Source: Clostridia bacterium
GTDB lineage: Bacteria > Bacillota > DSM-521 > Neomoorellales > JACIYF01
DNA length: 44,240 nt
Reading direction: 5' to 3'
NCBI GenBank assembly: GCA_014360065.1
Contig: JACIYF010000011.1
Coordinates: 1 to 44,240, forward strand
The notes beneath the pieces are model-generated. The model was given only the letters and a program-made list of their open reading frames with translations, did not search any database and was not told where the DNA came from. The first letter of the stretch is position 1, and each line of letters starts with the position of its first letter. Made by a program: the position numbers and the translations under genes. This document shows positions 10,715 through 20,570 of this stretch, in pieces.

Positions 10715-10966
10715 TTAATCTCTCAATATTGCCGCCGAGGCCGAGCCTACGTCAATGCCGCAGGCCGCCCCTAGTTCTTCCATATCATCTACCATCACTA
10801 CTTCTACTGCCTTTTCCTGGCATAACCTCAATAATGGCTCCGTCACATGAGGCTCGGCGTTGCGAGCCACGAAGACTGCCCGGGCTAGGCCCTTCTGCAC
10901 TGCTTTAGTGGTCTCCCGGGTACCAACGCTCCTGCGCTTAGCCTTCCTCAGGTCCTCCAGAACCAT
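10715..10966 (-). CDS. L7Ae-family ribosomal protein-like (YbxF/RplGB type)
   Basis: Small kink-turn RNA-binding protein of the L7Ae/L30e/S12e fold. 83 residues from the ATG at 10966 (MVLEDLRKAKRRSVGTRETT), chosen because GAAGGAG lies 5 nt upstream and the extra 24 residues of the open frame are not family-like. The core (GTRETTKAVQKGLARAVFVARNAEPHV, then VVMVDDMEELGAACGIDVGSA) is typical. Its position between rpoC and rpsL is that of B. subtilis ybxF/rplGB. Its exact ribosomal or kink-turn target is not shown by the sequence. Confidence 0.88.
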   Translation of the reverse strand: MVLEDLRKAKRRSVGTRETTKAVQKGLARAVFVARNAEPHVTEPLLRLCQEKAVEVVMVDDMEELGAACGIDVGSASAAILRD

Positions 10967-11055
10967 GGTTTCTCCTTCTCCCCTTTTGCTTACGCACGCA
11001 CGCGTGAGATTGTACCACGCTTCAAGGCCAGCTGTCAACTGGAGTTTTCCCTGCC

Positions 11056-14000
11056 CTATGCCGGGGCGGGAGCAGGCGCCGGTGCCTGTTCGACCGCCTC
11101 GCCGGCCGGCAGTACCCGCTCTTCGGCCTCGCCCTCTGCCCCCTCAGCCTTGGCCACCTTGGCTTCCCCGTCTACCAGTACCGGCTTTAGGCTGCGGTAG
11201 CGGCTCATGCCGGTGCCGGCTGGAATAAGCTTGCCGATGATTACGTTTTCCTTTAGCCCGAGCAGCAGATCCGTCTTGCCCTTAATGGCAGCATCGGTAA
11301 GCACCCGGGTAGTTTCCTGGAAGGAAGCTGCCGATAAGAAGGAATCGGTAGCCAGGGAAGCCCGGGTGATCCCCAGGAGCACCGGCCGGGCGGTGGCCGG
11401 CTCCCCTCCTTGTTCCATCACCCGCCGGTTTTCCTCTTCAAACTCAAAGCTGTCCAGTATACCCCCGGGCAAAAGCCCGGTATCACCAGGGTTATCTACT
11501 TTTACCTTGCGCAGCATTTGGCGAATGATAATCTCGATGTGCTTGTCGTTAATATCCACTCCCTGCATACGGTAAACCTGCTGCACTTCCCGTAAGAGGT
11601 AGGTCTGTACCGCCTTAGGCCCCTTGATCTTTAAAAGATCATGGGGGTTAATTGGCCCTTCGGTGAGGGGATCGCCCGCCTCCACCCGCTGGCCGTCCTC
11701 TACTCTCACCCGGGACCCATGGGGAATGACATAGCTCTCGTACAACCCATCATCGGTCACCACTTGGATCTCCCGCCGCCCGCGGGCCTCGCCTATCTTT
11801 ACCGTCCCGGAAACCTCGCTGAGGATACAAAATCCCTTGGGCTTTCGAGCTTCAAACAGCTCCTCCACCCGAGGCAGGCCCTGGGTGATATCTTCCCCGG
11901 CCACGCCGCCGGTGTGGAAGGTACGCATGGTCAGCTGGGTGCCTGGCTCGCCAATGGACTGGGCAGCAATGATGCCCACTGCCTCCCCGATCTCCACCGG
12001 GCTGCCGGTGGCCAAGTTGCGGCCGTAGCACTTGGCACAAACTCCATAGCGAGTCCGGCAGGTAAGAACCGAACGGATCTTTACCTTCTTAATACCCGAC
12101 TCAACGATCCGGGCTGCCGCATCCTCATCGATCTCGTTATCGGCGGCTACCAAAACCTCGCCGGTCTCCGGGTGGCGCACATCCTCCAGGGCATACCTGC
12201 CGATGATGCGTTCCGCTAACCCTTCAATGACTTGGTCGCCCTCACGAATTTCCTCCACTTCAATGCCGTCGGTGGCATGGCAATCTTGCTCGCGAACAAT
12301 AGTATCCTGAGAGACGTCCACCAGCCGCCGGGTGAGGTAGCCTGAGTCAGCCGTCCGCAGAGCGGTATCCGCCAAGCCTTTGCGGGCCCCGTGGGTGGAA
12401 ATGAAGTACTCTAGAACCGTAAGTCCTTCTCGGAAGTTGGAACGGATGGGCAGGTCAATGATCCGGCCCGCTGGGTCGGCCATCAATCCCCGCATGCCAG
12501 CCAGCTGGCGGATCTGCTGGACGTTGCCTCGGGCTCCCGAGTTGGCCATCATGAATACCGGGTTAAACTGGTCCAGGCCCGACATGAGCTGATCTGTCAC
12601 TTTCTCGGTGGCCTGGTTCCAATCCTCGATGATGCGTTCATAGCGCTCGTCCTCGGAGATCAACCCGCGGCGGTACTGATCTTCGATTTGCTCCACCTTA
12701 GCCTCAGTCTCGCGAATGATCTCGTCCTTCTCGGTGGGGACAATAAGATCGCCTATGCCAATGGTGACCCCGGCTTTAGTAGCAAAGTCATAGCCCACCT
12801 TTTTGATGCCGTCCAGCACCTTGGCAGTGCCCGAAGCCCCCAGGCAGCGATAGCACTGGTCAACCAGGTGACCTAAGTCCTTTTTCCCTACCTCGTGATT
12901 GATAAACCCTAGCTCTTTGGGAATGGGAACTTCAAAATTGAAGATCAGGCGGCCAACGCTGGTCTCCACCATCTTGCCATCCAGCCGCACTTTAATCAGG
13001 GCGTGTAGGTCCACCACTTTCTCCCGATAGGCTGCTAAAGCCTCCTCATAGCTGGCAAAGATGCGACCTTCGCCCTTAGCTCCCCGCCGTACAGCAGTAA
13101 GGTAGTAAACTCCCAGTACCATATCCTGGGTGGGGGTGACCACCGGGCGCCCGTCCTTGGGGTTCAGGATATTTCCAGTGGAGAGCATCAACAACCTGGC
13201 TTCAGCCTGGGCTTCAGCAGAAAGGGGTACGTGCACCGCCATCTGATCGCCGTCAAAGTCAGCGTTATAAGCCGTACATACCAGGGGATGGATCTGGATC
13301 GCCCTTCCCTCCACCAGGATGGGCTCAAAGGCCTGAATGCCCAGCCTATGCAGGGTAGGAGCTCGGTTGAGCAATACCGGATGCTCCTTGATTACTTCCT
13401 CCAGCACATCCCATACTTCATCTTTGACCCTCTCGACCATCCGCTTGGCGCTTTTGATGTTGTGGGCATACCCCTTGTCGACCAAGCGCTTCATGACGAA
13501 GGGCTTGAACAGCTCCAGCGCCATCTCCTTGGGCAGCCCGCACTGATGCATCTTTAGGGTTGGGCCTACCACGATAACCGAGCGGCCCGAGTAATCAACT
13601 CGCTTGCCCAGCAGGTTTTGGCGGAACCGGCCCTGTTTGCCTTTAAGCATATCGCTCAAGGACTTGAGGGGGCGATTTCCAGGCCCGGTAACCGGCCGGC
13701 CCCGACGTCCATTGTCGATCAGAGCGTCCACCGCTTCCTGGAGCATCCGCTTTTCATTGCGGACAATAATGTCGGGAGCGCCCAGATCCAAGAGTCTCTT
13801 CAGACGGTTGTTGCGGTTGATGACTCGGCGATACAGGTCGTTTAGATCAGAAGTGGCAAAGCGGCCGCCGTCCAGCTGTACCATGGGCCGCAGTTCCGGG
13901 GGAATAACCGGGATGACATCCAGGATCATCCACTCTGGCCGGTTGCCCGACTGCCTAAATGCCTCTACCACCTCCAGCCGACGGACCGCCCGCACCCGCC

Positions 14001-14604
14001 TCTGGCCACTGGATTCTTTGGCCTCACGCCTGAGCTCCTGGCTGAGCTTATCCAGGTCAATTTCCTGGAGCAATTGCTTAATGGCTTCGGCTCCCATGCC
14101 AGCTTGGAAACGGTTGCCGTAGCGCTCGCGGTATTCCCGGTATTCGGTTTCCGTCAACAGCTGTTTTTTCACCAAAGGCGTATCGCCCGGATCCAATACT
14201 ATATAGGAAACAAAGTACAGCACCTTCTCCAAGGCCCGAGGGGACAGATCCAGGATCAGGCCCATACGGCTAGGAATGCCCTTAAAATACCAAATATGGG
14301 AAACCGGGGCCGCCAGCTCTATATGCCCCATGCGTTCGCGCCGGACTTTAGCTCGCGTGACCTCAACCCCGCAGCGATCGCAGACTACACCCTTGTAGCG
14401 TACCCGCTTGTATTTGCCGCAGTGGCATTCCCAGTCCTTGGTGGGACCAAAGATTTTCTCACAAAACAATCCTTCCCGCTCGGGCTTTAAGGTCCGGTAG
14501 TTTATGGTCTCTGGTTTTTTCACTTCACCGCTGGACCAAGCCCGGATCTGCTCCGGAGAGGCCAAACCTATCCGCAAGCGGTCGAAGTTACTTACGTCTA
14601 GCAC
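11056..14604 (-). CDS. rpoC: DNA-directed RNA polymerase subunit beta'
   Basis: Catalytic beta' subunit. 1182 residues. Zinc site 1 ([20 protein letters not shown]) lies near residue 70 and the second cysteine cluster ([11 protein letters not shown]) near 850. The active-site Mg motif [12 protein letters not shown] lies near 450; the rudder/lid region and the switch element [18 protein letters not shown] precede it. The end is a low-complexity Ala/Pro tail ([11 protein letters not shown]). GTG start behind GGGAGGAG. It follows rpoB by 23 nt, so the two are co-transcribed. Confidence 0.98.
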   Translation of the reverse strand: MLDVSNFDRLRIGLASPEQIRAWSSGEVKKPETINYRTLKPEREGLFCEKIFGPTKDWECHCGKYKRVRYKGVVCDRCGVEVTRAKVRRERMGHIELAAPVSHIWYFKGIPSRMGLILDLSPRALEKVLYFVSYIVLDPGDTPLVKKQLLTETEYREYRERYGNRFQAGMGAEAIKQLLQEIDLDKLSQELRREAKESSGQRRVRAVRRLEVVEAFRQSGNRPEWMILDVIPVIPPELRPMVQLDGGRFATSDLNDLYRRVINRNNRLKRLLDLGAPDIIVRNEKRMLQEAVDALIDNGRRGRPVTGPGNRPLKSLSDMLKGKQGRFRQNLLGKRVDYSGRSVIVVGPTLKMHQCGLPKEMALELFKPFVMKRLVDKGYAHNIKSAKRMVERVKDEVWDVLEEVIKEHPVLLNRAPTLHRLGIQAFEPILVEGRAIQIHPLVCTAYNADFDGDQMAVHVPLSAEAQAEARLLMLSTGNILNPKDGRPVVTPTQDMVLGVYYLTAVRRGAKGEGRIFASYEEALAAYREKVVDLHALIKVRLDGKMVETSVGRLIFNFEVPIPKELGFINHEVGKKDLGHLVDQCYRCLGASGTAKVLDGIKKVGYDFATKAGVTIGIGDLIVPTEKDEIIRETEAKVEQIEDQYRRGLISEDERYERIIEDWNQATEKVTDQLMSGLDQFNPVFMMANSGARGNVQQIRQLAGMRGLMADPAGRIIDLPIRSNFREGLTVLEYFISTHGARKGLADTALRTADSGYLTRRLVDVSQDTIVREQDCHATDGIEVEEIREGDQVIEGLAERIIGRYALEDVRHPETGEVLVAADNEIDEDAAARIVESGIKKVKIRSVLTCRTRYGVCAKCYGRNLATGSPVEIGEAVGIIAAQSIGEPGTQLTMRTFHTGGVAGEDITQGLPRVEELFEARKPKGFCILSEVSGTVKIGEARGRREIQVVTDDGLYESYVIPHGSRVRVEDGQRVEAGDPLTEGPINPHDLLKIKGPKAVQTYLLREVQQVYRMQGVDINDKHIEIIIRQMLRKVKVDNPGDTGLLPGGILDSFEFEEENRRVMEQGGEPATARPVLLGITRASLATDSFLSAASFQETTRVLTDAAIKGKTDLLLGLKENVIIGKLIPAGTGMSRYRSLKPVLVDGEAKVAKAEGAEGEAEERVLPAGEAVEQAPAPAPAPA

Positions 14605-14627
14605 GCTATCGCTCCTCCCTGACCTCT

Positions 14628-17600
14628 TTACTTTCCGCGTGCCGTGCGGCGCCGGCTTCTGGGCGTTGGCAGCTCCTCCCTGTCCAGGTCTTCCAAGTCT
14701 AAGCCGCTTTCTTCCTCGTCTTCAAGTTCATCGGCTTCCGAGATTAGGGCGCGCCGCTTCGATCTTTGCCGCTTCAGGAATACCTCGTCATCATCGGCAC
14801 CCAAGTCTTCGTCATCAAGATGGATGTCATCAAGGGTATCTTCATCGGCCAGGATCGGAAGCTCCACCTCTTCCTCTCCATCGCCCTCATCTACGCCTTC
14901 TTCACCAAAAGCCACCAAGTCTTCGCCTTCTTCCTCTTCCTCTTCCTCTTCTTCCTCTTCTCCCTCCGGCTCCTCTATTGGTAGCTCGTCTTCCCGCTTT
15001 CGCACCGGCTCTTCCCCTTTAATATCAATGCCCAGTTCTTTGGCGGTTTCCCCGATATCGTCGTCATCTTCGCGGATCTCGATCTCCTGGTTTTCTTCCG
15101 AGAGGACTTTTACGTCCAGCCCTAGGCTCTGCAGCTCCTTGATCAGCACCTTGAAGGACTCGGGTACGCCAGGCTCAGGCACATTTTCTCCTTTCACCAC
15201 CGCTTCGTAGGTGCGCACCCGGCCCACCACGTCATCCGATTTGACGGTCAATATCTCTTGCAAGGTATAAGCCGCGCCATAAGCTTCTAGAGCCCAAACC
15301 TCCATCTCTCCGAAGCGCTGGCCGCCAAACTGCGCCTTGCCGCCCAAGGGCTGCTGGGTAACCAAGGAATAAGGTCCGGTAGAACGGGCGTGGATCTTGT
15401 CATCCACTAAGTGGGCTAGCTTCAGCATGTAGATGTAGCCCACCGTGATTTCGTTGTCGAAAGGCTCGCCGGTACGGCCATCGCGCAGCTTGGTCTTACC
15501 GGTAGGTGGTAAACCAGCTTTTTGCAACATCTTGATGATATCGTCCTCGTCGGCGCCATCAAACACAGGCGAGGCAACATATAAGCCCAAGGCTTTGGCC
15601 GCCCAGCCCAAATGGCATTCTAGGATCTGGCCAATGTTCATTCGCGAGGGCACGCCTAGAGGGTTGAGGACAATATCCACTGGAGTGCCGTCTGGCAAGA
15701 ACGGCATATCCTCCACGGGCAGGATACGGGAAATAACCCCCTTGTTTCCATGGCGCCCCGCCATCTTGTCGCCCTCGGAGATCTTGCGCTTCTGGGCCAC
15801 GTAAACCCGCACCAGCTGGTTGACCCCCGGAGCCAGCTCATCTCCCTTGTCCCGGGAAAAGATCTTAACGTCTACTACAATACCCGACTCGCCGTGGGGC
15901 ACGCGCAAGGAGGTATCTCGAACTTCCCGAGCTTTTTCTCCAAATATGGCCCGAAGCAACCTTTCTTCAGCTGTAAGCTCGGTTTCGCCCTTGGGAGTAA
16001 CCTTGCCCACCAGGATATCCCCAGGGTGGACTTCCGCTCCTACCCGGATGATGCCGCGCTCGTCTAGGTCGCGCAGGATTTCCTCGCCGACATTGGGGAT
16101 ATCGCGGGTGATCTCCTCCGGGCCTAGCTTGGTATCGCGGGCATCGCACTCATATTCTTCGATATGAATGGAAGTAAACACGTCGTCCCGGACTAGGCGC
16201 TCGCTAATGAGGATGGCGTCCTCGTAATTGTAGCCCTCCCAGGGCATGTAGGCTACCAATACGTTCTTGCCCAAAGCCAGCTCTCCCTGATCGGTGGAGG
16301 GCCCATCCGCCAGTACCTGACCGGCTTCCACCCGGTCACCCTTGCGAACTATAGGACGCTGATTGATGCAAGTACCTTGATTGGAGCGGGAGAATTTCGC
16401 CAGCCGATAGGTGCTCACCGTGCCATCATCGTTGCGGACCAGGATCTCAGTAGCAGTCACCCGCTCCACCTTGCCTGGCTTCTCGGCCAGCACCACTACG
16501 CCGGAATCATGGGCCGCCTTCTGCTCCATCCCGGTCCCCACCAAGGGAGCCTCGGTACGGATAAGGGGTACCGCCTGGCGCTGCATATTGGCGCCCATCA
16601 GGGCCCGGTTGGCATCGTCATGCTCCAGGAAAGGAATGAGGGAAGTAGCCACGCTCCAAACCTGCTTGGGAGTAACATCCATGTATTGCACCCGTTCGGC
16701 TGGGACCGTCAGGATCTCATCGGCGTAACGGGCATCTACCCGTTTCTCCAGGAAATGGCCCTCATCGTCCAGAGGGGCGTTGGCTTGGGCAATGACATAA
16801 TTGTCCTCTTCATCGGCGCTGAAGTACTCGATCTCGTCGGTAACTACGCCTCGCTCCTGATCCACCTTGCGATAAGGGGTCTCTATGAAGCCGAACTCGT
16901 TGATGCGGGCGTAGGTGCTCAGCGAACCAATGAGGCCGATATTGGGTCCTTCTGGAGTTTCAATAGGACAGATGCGCCCGTAGTGGGAGTAGTGTACATC
17001 TCGGACTTCAAAGCCAGCTCGCTCCCGGCTCAGACCTCCCGGGCCTAGGGCCGAAAGGCGCCGCTTGTGAGTAAGCTCGGCCAAAGGGTTAGTCTGGTCC
17101 ATAAACTGGGAAAGCTGGCTGGAGCCGAAGAATTCCTTGACCGCCGCCACCACCGGCCGGATGTTGATGAGCACTTGGGGGGTGATGGCCTCCACGTCCT
17201 GGATGCTCATTCGTTCCTTGACCACCCGTTCCATCCGGGCCAAGCCAATGCGGAACTGGTTTTGCAAAAGCTCCCCTACCGACCGTAGCCGCCGGTTGCC
17301 CAGGTGGTCGATATCATCAATGGGGGCCTCGCCGTTCATTACCTTAATGAAATACTTGATGGTGGCTACCACGTCTTCTTTGGTGAGAATGCGCAAGTAA
17401 GCCTTGCCTTCGCCGTTGGCAGGTCCACCTGCACTGGCTCCAGGTACAGCGCTAGGTATAACGCCCTCGCCCGGTCTGGCCACCAAGTCTTCTTCCCACA
17501 GGATGCCGTGCTTGAGCTTCTTCTGGAGCTTGTAGCGGCCCACGTTGCCCAAATCATAATGTTTGGGATCAAAAAAGAGGTTGATCAAGAGGTTGCGGGC

Positions 17601-18350
17601 GCTCTCCACCGTAGGCGGCTCACCGGGGCGCAGCCGCTTATAAATCTCCACCAGGGCTTCTTCCTCAGAATCGGTATTATCGCGCTCCAAGGTAGCCTGG
17701 ATATGGGGATCGTCTTCAAAAAGCTCTAAGATCTTAAACTTATTGCCATAGCCCAAGGCCCTAAGCAGAACCGTGACCGGAAGCTTGCGGGTGCGGTCTA
17801 CCCGGACGTAGATGGCGCCGGCAGCATCGCTCTCCAGCTCCAGCCAAGCCCCCCGATTGGGAATAATGGTAGCCTCGTAAACCTTGTTGCCGGCGCTGTC
17901 CTGTTGCTCCCCGTAGTATACGCCGGGGGACCGTACCATCTGGCTGACGACTACGCGCTCAGCCCCGTTGATGACGAAGGTGCCCTTCTCTGTCATCAAA
18001 GGAAATTCGCCCATGAACACTTCCTGTTCCTTGACCTCTGCCGTCTCCCGGTTAATCAAGCGCACCTTGACCCTTAGGGGAGCGGAGTAGGTCATGTCCC
18101 TCTCCTTACACTCTTCGATGCTATATTTGGGTTCTCCCCGGGTATAATCTACAAACTCCAAAACCAAGTTTCCGGTAAAGTCTTGGATGGGAGAAATGTC
18201 CCGAAAAGTCTCGCGCAAGCCCTCCTTCCAAAACCACTCGTAGGACTTCTTCTGTACTTCGATGAGGTTGGGCATCTCGAGAACCTCATGGATCTTACCA
18301 AAGCTATAGCGCGTCCTCGAGCCTACCGGAACCGGGTATGGATATTCCAC
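14628..18350 (-). CDS. rpoB: DNA-directed RNA polymerase subunit beta with long acidic tail
   Basis: Beta subunit of RNA polymerase, 1240 residues. The rifampicin region is wild type ([27 protein letters not shown]), and the [15 protein letters not shown] and [21 protein letters not shown] blocks are intact. The body ends near residue 1110. The last ~120 residues are an acidic, low-complexity extension with a run of about 11 Glu, closing in a basic patch ([12 protein letters not shown]). A Gly/Ala/Pro-rich insert occurs around residues 280-300. GTG start behind GGGGGTGA. It has its own promoter at 18545-18573 instead of following rplL directly. Confidence 0.98.
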   Translation of the reverse strand: MEYPYPVPVGSRTRYSFGKIHEVLEMPNLIEVQKKSYEWFWKEGLRETFRDISPIQDFTGNLVLEFVDYTRGEPKYSIEECKERDMTYSAPLRVKVRLINRETAEVKEQEVFMGEFPLMTEKGTFVINGAERVVVSQMVRSPGVYYGEQQDSAGNKVYEATIIPNRGAWLELESDAAGAIYVRVDRTRKLPVTVLLRALGYGNKFKILELFEDDPHIQATLERDNTDSEEEALVEIYKRLRPGEPPTVESARNLLINLFFDPKHYDLGNVGRYKLQKKLKHGILWEEDLVARPGEGVIPSAVPGASAGGPANGEGKAYLRILTKEDVVATIKYFIKVMNGEAPIDDIDHLGNRRLRSVGELLQNQFRIGLARMERVVKERMSIQDVEAITPQVLINIRPVVAAVKEFFGSSQLSQFMDQTNPLAELTHKRRLSALGPGGLSRERAGFEVRDVHYSHYGRICPIETPEGPNIGLIGSLSTYARINEFGFIETPYRKVDQERGVVTDEIEYFSADEEDNYVIAQANAPLDDEGHFLEKRVDARYADEILTVPAERVQYMDVTPKQVWSVATSLIPFLEHDDANRALMGANMQRQAVPLIRTEAPLVGTGMEQKAAHDSGVVVLAEKPGKVERVTATEILVRNDDGTVSTYRLAKFSRSNQGTCINQRPIVRKGDRVEAGQVLADGPSTDQGELALGKNVLVAYMPWEGYNYEDAILISERLVRDDVFTSIHIEEYECDARDTKLGPEEITRDIPNVGEEILRDLDERGIIRVGAEVHPGDILVGKVTPKGETELTAEERLLRAIFGEKAREVRDTSLRVPHGESGIVVDVKIFSRDKGDELAPGVNQLVRVYVAQKRKISEGDKMAGRHGNKGVISRILPVEDMPFLPDGTPVDIVLNPLGVPSRMNIGQILECHLGWAAKALGLYVASPVFDGADEDDIIKMLQKAGLPPTGKTKLRDGRTGEPFDNEITVGYIYMLKLAHLVDDKIHARSTGPYSLVTQQPLGGKAQFGGQRFGEMEVWALEAYGAAYTLQEILTVKSDDVVGRVRTYEAVVKGENVPEPGVPESFKVLIKELQSLGLDVKVLSEENQEIEIREDDDDIGETAKELGIDIKGEEPVRKREDELPIEEPEGEEEEEEEEEEEGEDLVAFGEEGVDEGDGEEEVELPILADEDTLDDIHLDDEDLGADDDEVFLKRQRSKRRALISEADELEDEEESGLDLEDLDREELPTPRSRRRTARGK

Positions 18351-18393
18351 AGGCTCACCCCCACAAAATTAAAAGCAAAAGACAAAAGAAACC

Positions 18394-18457
18394 TTCATTC
18401 GAGGGAATGTAAAAGCAAGGTTTTCCGTTTAAAACCTCGCTTTTTCCCCCAATGAAG
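18394..18457 (-). promoter_or_regulatory. rpoB leader hairpin, possible attenuator
   Basis: The rpoB transcript should have a ~190-nt untranslated leader. In it, AAAAGCGAGGTTTT (18444-18431) pairs over 14 positions, with one G-U, with AAAACCTTGCTTTT (18424-18411) across a 6-nt loop. The 3' arm ends in a short U-rich run (TTTTACATT). An outer CTTCATT/AATGAAG pairing extends the stem. It could be a partial intrinsic terminator controlling rpoBC or a 5' stability element; the T-run is short, so termination may be weak. Confidence 0.5.
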
Positions 18458-18544
18458 ACAAAGACCCCTATCTTTGATATTATTTACCCAAGTAGGAAAA
18501 CCTTATACTCGGATCCAGATAAGTGCATACCAATGCATCCTGAG

Positions 18545-18573
18545 ATGATACTTCAAGGCAGGGCAGTTGTCAA
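18545..18573 (-). promoter_or_regulatory. Sigma-A-type promoter of rpoBC
   Basis: Perfect -35 TTGACA (18573-18568), 17-nt spacer, and -10 TATCAT (18550-18545), reading toward rpoB. Transcription should start near 18538. The -35 lies 15 nt from the edge of the shared upstream repeat at 18589. It explains how rpoBC is expressed although the accessory block separates it from rplKAJL. Confidence 0.8.
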
Positions 18574-18588
18574 GAAAAAATTTGGCGT

Positions 18589-18644
18589 GTGTCACGGGAG
18601 GTGATATTGTCACGTGGGCGCGGACAGAGAAAATGTTGGCATGG
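18589..18644. repeat. Shared promoter-upstream repeat, copy 1 (IS21-end-like)
   Basis: About 56 bp, matching 41851-41907 with only a few differences. The core contains TGTCACGGG, TGATATTGTCACGTG and GCGCGGACAGAGAAAATG. Repeated TGTCAC units resemble the multiple terminal repeats of IS21-family elements (from memory, unverified). No istA/istB gene is nearby. The alternative is a genuine upstream regulatory element, since both copies sit 15-16 bp behind a -35 box. Confidence 0.7.
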
Positions 18645-18672
18645 GTTACTGGGGCTTAGACGGTTCTTCTCC

Positions 18673-18702
18673 TTGATAGACCCAGTGACGGTGTGATACT
18701 AA
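18673..18702 (+). promoter_or_regulatory. Probable promoter of the nucleotidyltransferase/HEPN pair
   Basis: TTGATA (18673-18678), 18-nt spacer, TACTAA (18697-18702), reading rightward into the gene at 18776. This is one of the few plus-strand signals in the window. The match is moderate and the 73-nt leader holds no other recognised signal. Confidence 0.4.
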
Positions 18703-18775
18703 TATTTGTAAGATGAAGTAGCGCACGGCATCTGGGAGGTCCGCTGCGGCGTACAAGAAAGCGAGGCAAGCGGCC

Positions 18776-19087
18776 GTGAATGAAGTAGTACAGTTAATGG
18801 CCAAACGGATCGTAGAAAAGTTTAACCCCCAGAAGATAATTCTTTTCGGCTCATTGGCAAGAGAAGATGCTGGAGCAGATAGTGATATAGACCTTTTAAT
18901 TGTTATCCGCTGTAGGCGGGAGCAGAAGCGCAAGCTACAGGTAGCCATTAGAAGAGAGCTGCGGGATTTCAAGGTTCCAAAAGACATTATAGTTGCTTGC
19001 CCGGAAGACGTTAGAAAGTACAACGAGGCCTGGTGGACAGTATACCACCCCGCCCTCCACGAGGGGAGGGTGCTTTATGAGCAGTGA
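18776..19087 (+). CDS. Minimal nucleotidyltransferase (MNT, MntA-like antitoxin)
   Basis: 103 residues of the minimal nucleotidyltransferase family. The signature GSx10DxD is intact (G25 S26 ... D37 x D39, in LFGSLAREDAGADSDIDLLI). In characterised MntA-HepT systems such proteins neutralise a HEPN RNase by adding AMP to a Tyr; HepT's target Tyr is not obviously conserved in the partner here. The GTG start (GAGG 10 nt upstream) gives MNEVVQLMAKRIVEKFNP; an ATG at 18797 is the alternative. It overlaps the HEPN gene by 11 nt on the plus strand, opposite to all neighbouring operons, which suggests a mobile defence-like cassette. Confidence 0.85.
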   Translation: MNEVVQLMAKRIVEKFNPQKIILFGSLAREDAGADSDIDLLIVIRCRREQKRKLQVAIRRELRDFKVPKDIIVACPEDVRKYNEAWWTVYHPALHEGRVLYEQ

Positions 19088-19478
19088 AGTAAGAAAGCAG
19101 GAAGCCGCAAAGTGGCTAGATAAGGCCAGAAGAGACCTGCGCGTAGCCAAAATGGCATTTAACGACAGGGATCCTGAGACTGACCTAGCGTGTTACCTCT
19201 CACAGCAATGCGCCGAGAAAAGCCTGAAAGCCCTTCTGATTCAGCACGGAATTAGGTTTGCCTATAAACATGACCTGGCTTATCTTGTTGATCTCTTGCC
19301 GCCTAATGAGCAACAACTGCTTGCTAAATTTGACCTAGATTGGCTTACCGATTGGGCTACCGAGGGACGTTACCCTGGGGATGCACCGCCGGCTACCAAT
19401 GAAGAAGCTAAGAAGGCCATAGAAATGGCGGAGGCCATCTACAACACCTCAAGAAGATGCCTTCTCCATTCCGAGTGA
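19077..19478 (+). CDS. HEPN-domain protein, partner of the MNT gene
   Basis: 133 residues of the HEPN fold (PF05168-like). The helix CYLSQQCAEKSLKALLIQHG is characteristic, and R60-x4-H65 (RFAYKH) matches the Rx4-6H motif of HEPN RNases. The ATG at 19077, behind AGGGGAGGG, lies inside the end of the MNT gene, so the two are translationally coupled as expected for a toxin-antitoxin pair. Toxicity is inferred; some HEPN proteins of this type are not RNases. Order is antitoxin-like gene first. Confidence 0.82.
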   Translation: MSSEVRKQEAAKWLDKARRDLRVAKMAFNDRDPETDLACYLSQQCAEKSLKALLIQHGIRFAYKHDLAYLVDLLPPNEQQLLAKFDLDWLTDWATEGRYPGDAPPATNEEAKKAIEMAEAIYNTSRRCLLHSE

Positions 19479-19537
19479 TATATCCCTGCTCACTTAATAG
19501 GACGAGGGCCAGAATTGCACTTCTCTGGGCTAGGAAA

Positions 19538-19611
19538 ATCGAGTAGGAGGGGGCGGCTAGCCCCCGTCCTCTCACACCACCCGGCATGCGGGTCCGCACC
19601 GGGCGGTTCGC
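19538..19611 (-). ncRNA. Group II intron domain V and VI
   Basis: On the minus strand GAACCGCCCGGTGCGG pairs with the following CCGCATGCCGGGTGGTGTG as a domain V-like hairpin (19574-19611). Next come GAGGACGGGGGCTAGCC and GCCCCCTCCTACTCGAT, the domain VI hairpin and 3' end. The whole string matches my memory of bacterial group II intron 3' ends very closely. The exact 3' splice site (about 19538) is an estimate. Confidence 0.8.
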
Positions 19612-19811
19612 CAAGTTTGACGAATGCTACGGTAACGTGCGGTCAAACTCATCAAGCCCTGGGCTTCCCAGTAGGTGTTGCCCAGGGCTCTATTCATCGG
19701 CCCGCGGGCCATCCGCCATGGTCCCTTACGAGAGTTGGCGAACTCGTGTACAACCCATTCTGGTAAGTCTAGTGCGCGTAGTTCGCGGTAGCGGGTTCGG
19801 ACTCGCTTACA

Positions 19812-20153
19812 CTACCTCCAGAGGCACAGGCGAAGGCGGCGTCTGAGCCACTCCTCGAGGCCCTTGAAGACACTGGGGGTTTCAGCTAAGGCGAAGTACC
19901 CCATCCAGCCACCCAGATAGGCGTTAATGCGCGGAATCCTGGCCTCCATGCTCACGGGTTTGCTCCGGGAGGTAAACTCTCGGATTCTGTTCTTGACCCG
20001 TTCGATGGTTTGCGGAGCTAGGCGAATGAGGACTTTCCCCTTATTCTTGTACATGCTAAACCCCAGGTATTTCAGTTTCCACGGCCGGTCTACCGCGCTC
20101 TTCTGTTCATTAATCTTGAGCTTCAACCCAAGCTGGAGATGCTTCCAAAACAA
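19812..20153 (-). pseudogene. ltrA: Group II intron reverse transcriptase/maturase, C-terminal fragment
   Basis: 113 codons covering only the end of a maturase-type RT. LKLKINEQKSAVDRPWKLKYLGFS is the RT7/thumb junction; INAYLGGWMGYFALAETPSVF and EEWLRRRLRLCLWR are the maturase X domain. The catalytic YADD region and everything N-terminal are absent (full proteins are 400-600 residues), and the HNH endonuclease is not seen. The TTG that opens the frame is probably not a true start. Not expected to splice or reverse transcribe. Confidence 0.88.
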
Positions 20154-20196
20154 ATTTCCTAAACCTATTGCAGCACAAGTACTCTGCCGTTATGAA

Positions 20197-20470
20197 GGTT
20201 ACCCCCCTCCCTGTGGAGAATCTTGTACCTCGACCAAACGCCAGTAAAGGAGGGTAACCAAACTTCGAGCCGTAAAGCTTTTAATAACCCGTCTTGCCCC
20301 AGGTGCGGGTGGCACGCCAGAAAGAACGGCCACCAGCCAGGACCTGGAGGAAGACCGCCTGATCCCGGCCTGGTTCTTCTCAGAGTACCGGGATGCTCTG
20401 GCTGCTTTCAACTTCCTAAGGCAGCTTGGCGGTAACAAAAAAAGCCTTGGGAGATAAAACCCCGGCCGAG
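20197..20470. other. Unassigned stretch with an inverted repeat and zinc-ribbon-like ORF scraps
   Basis: GGTTACCCCCCTCC (20197-20210) faces GGAGGGTAACC (20249-20259), an imperfect inverted repeat. Rightward from there one frame reads SCPRCGWHARKNGH, reminiscent of transposase N-terminal zinc ribbons. Another frame reads LIPAWFFSEYRDALAAFNFL before a stop near 20458. Neither has a credible start and the frames do not join. Best described as debris of an unidentified insertion, placed exactly where the intron fragment and the broken HEPN gene end. Confidence 0.3.
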
Positions 20471-20480
20471 CATGCGGCGC

Positions 20481-20570
20481 TTAATAAGAACCAGCTTCTA
20501 AAAGCTGTTCCCCTTCCTTAAAGGTGTTCTTGGCTTTTTCCAATCGCCACCGACATAAATCCATGCTCAT
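20481..20570 (-). pseudogene. HEPN-domain gene cut after 29 codons
   Basis: Reading on from the MNT gene, an ATG overlaps its stop (ATGA at 20567-20570) and encodes MSMDLCRWRLEKAKNTFKEG and nine more residues ending EQLLEAGSY, then TAA. This is the opening helix of HEPN proteins, which normally continues with a DAVNRAYYA-type helix. After the stop no HEPN-like sequence follows in any frame. The toxin-like half of this second pair was therefore lost by a rearrangement near 20483. Confidence 0.65.

Larger units (their letters stand above)
19538..20160 (-). mobile_element. 5'-truncated group II intron
   Basis: The minus strand carries the end of a bacterial group II intron: the C-terminal part of the intron-encoded protein (19812-20153), about 200 nt of linker, then domain V/VI RNA ending near 19538 with CCCCCTCCTACTCGAT. 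The 5' ribozyme domains I-IV and the RT palm are missing; a stop closes the frame just upstream of 20160. It cannot be autonomous. It is surrounded by other broken genes, marking 19.5-20.6 kb as a scrap zone. Confidence 0.85.

Noticed and set aside
14920-14965. Microsatellite-like CTTCTTCCTCTT tract
   Set aside because: It is the in-frame poly-Glu coding region of rpoB, not an independent repeat element.
16377-17048. Long open frame (223 codons) on the plus strand opposite rpoB
   Set aside because: It is a shadow of the highly biased rpoB codon pattern, with no SD and no family resemblance.
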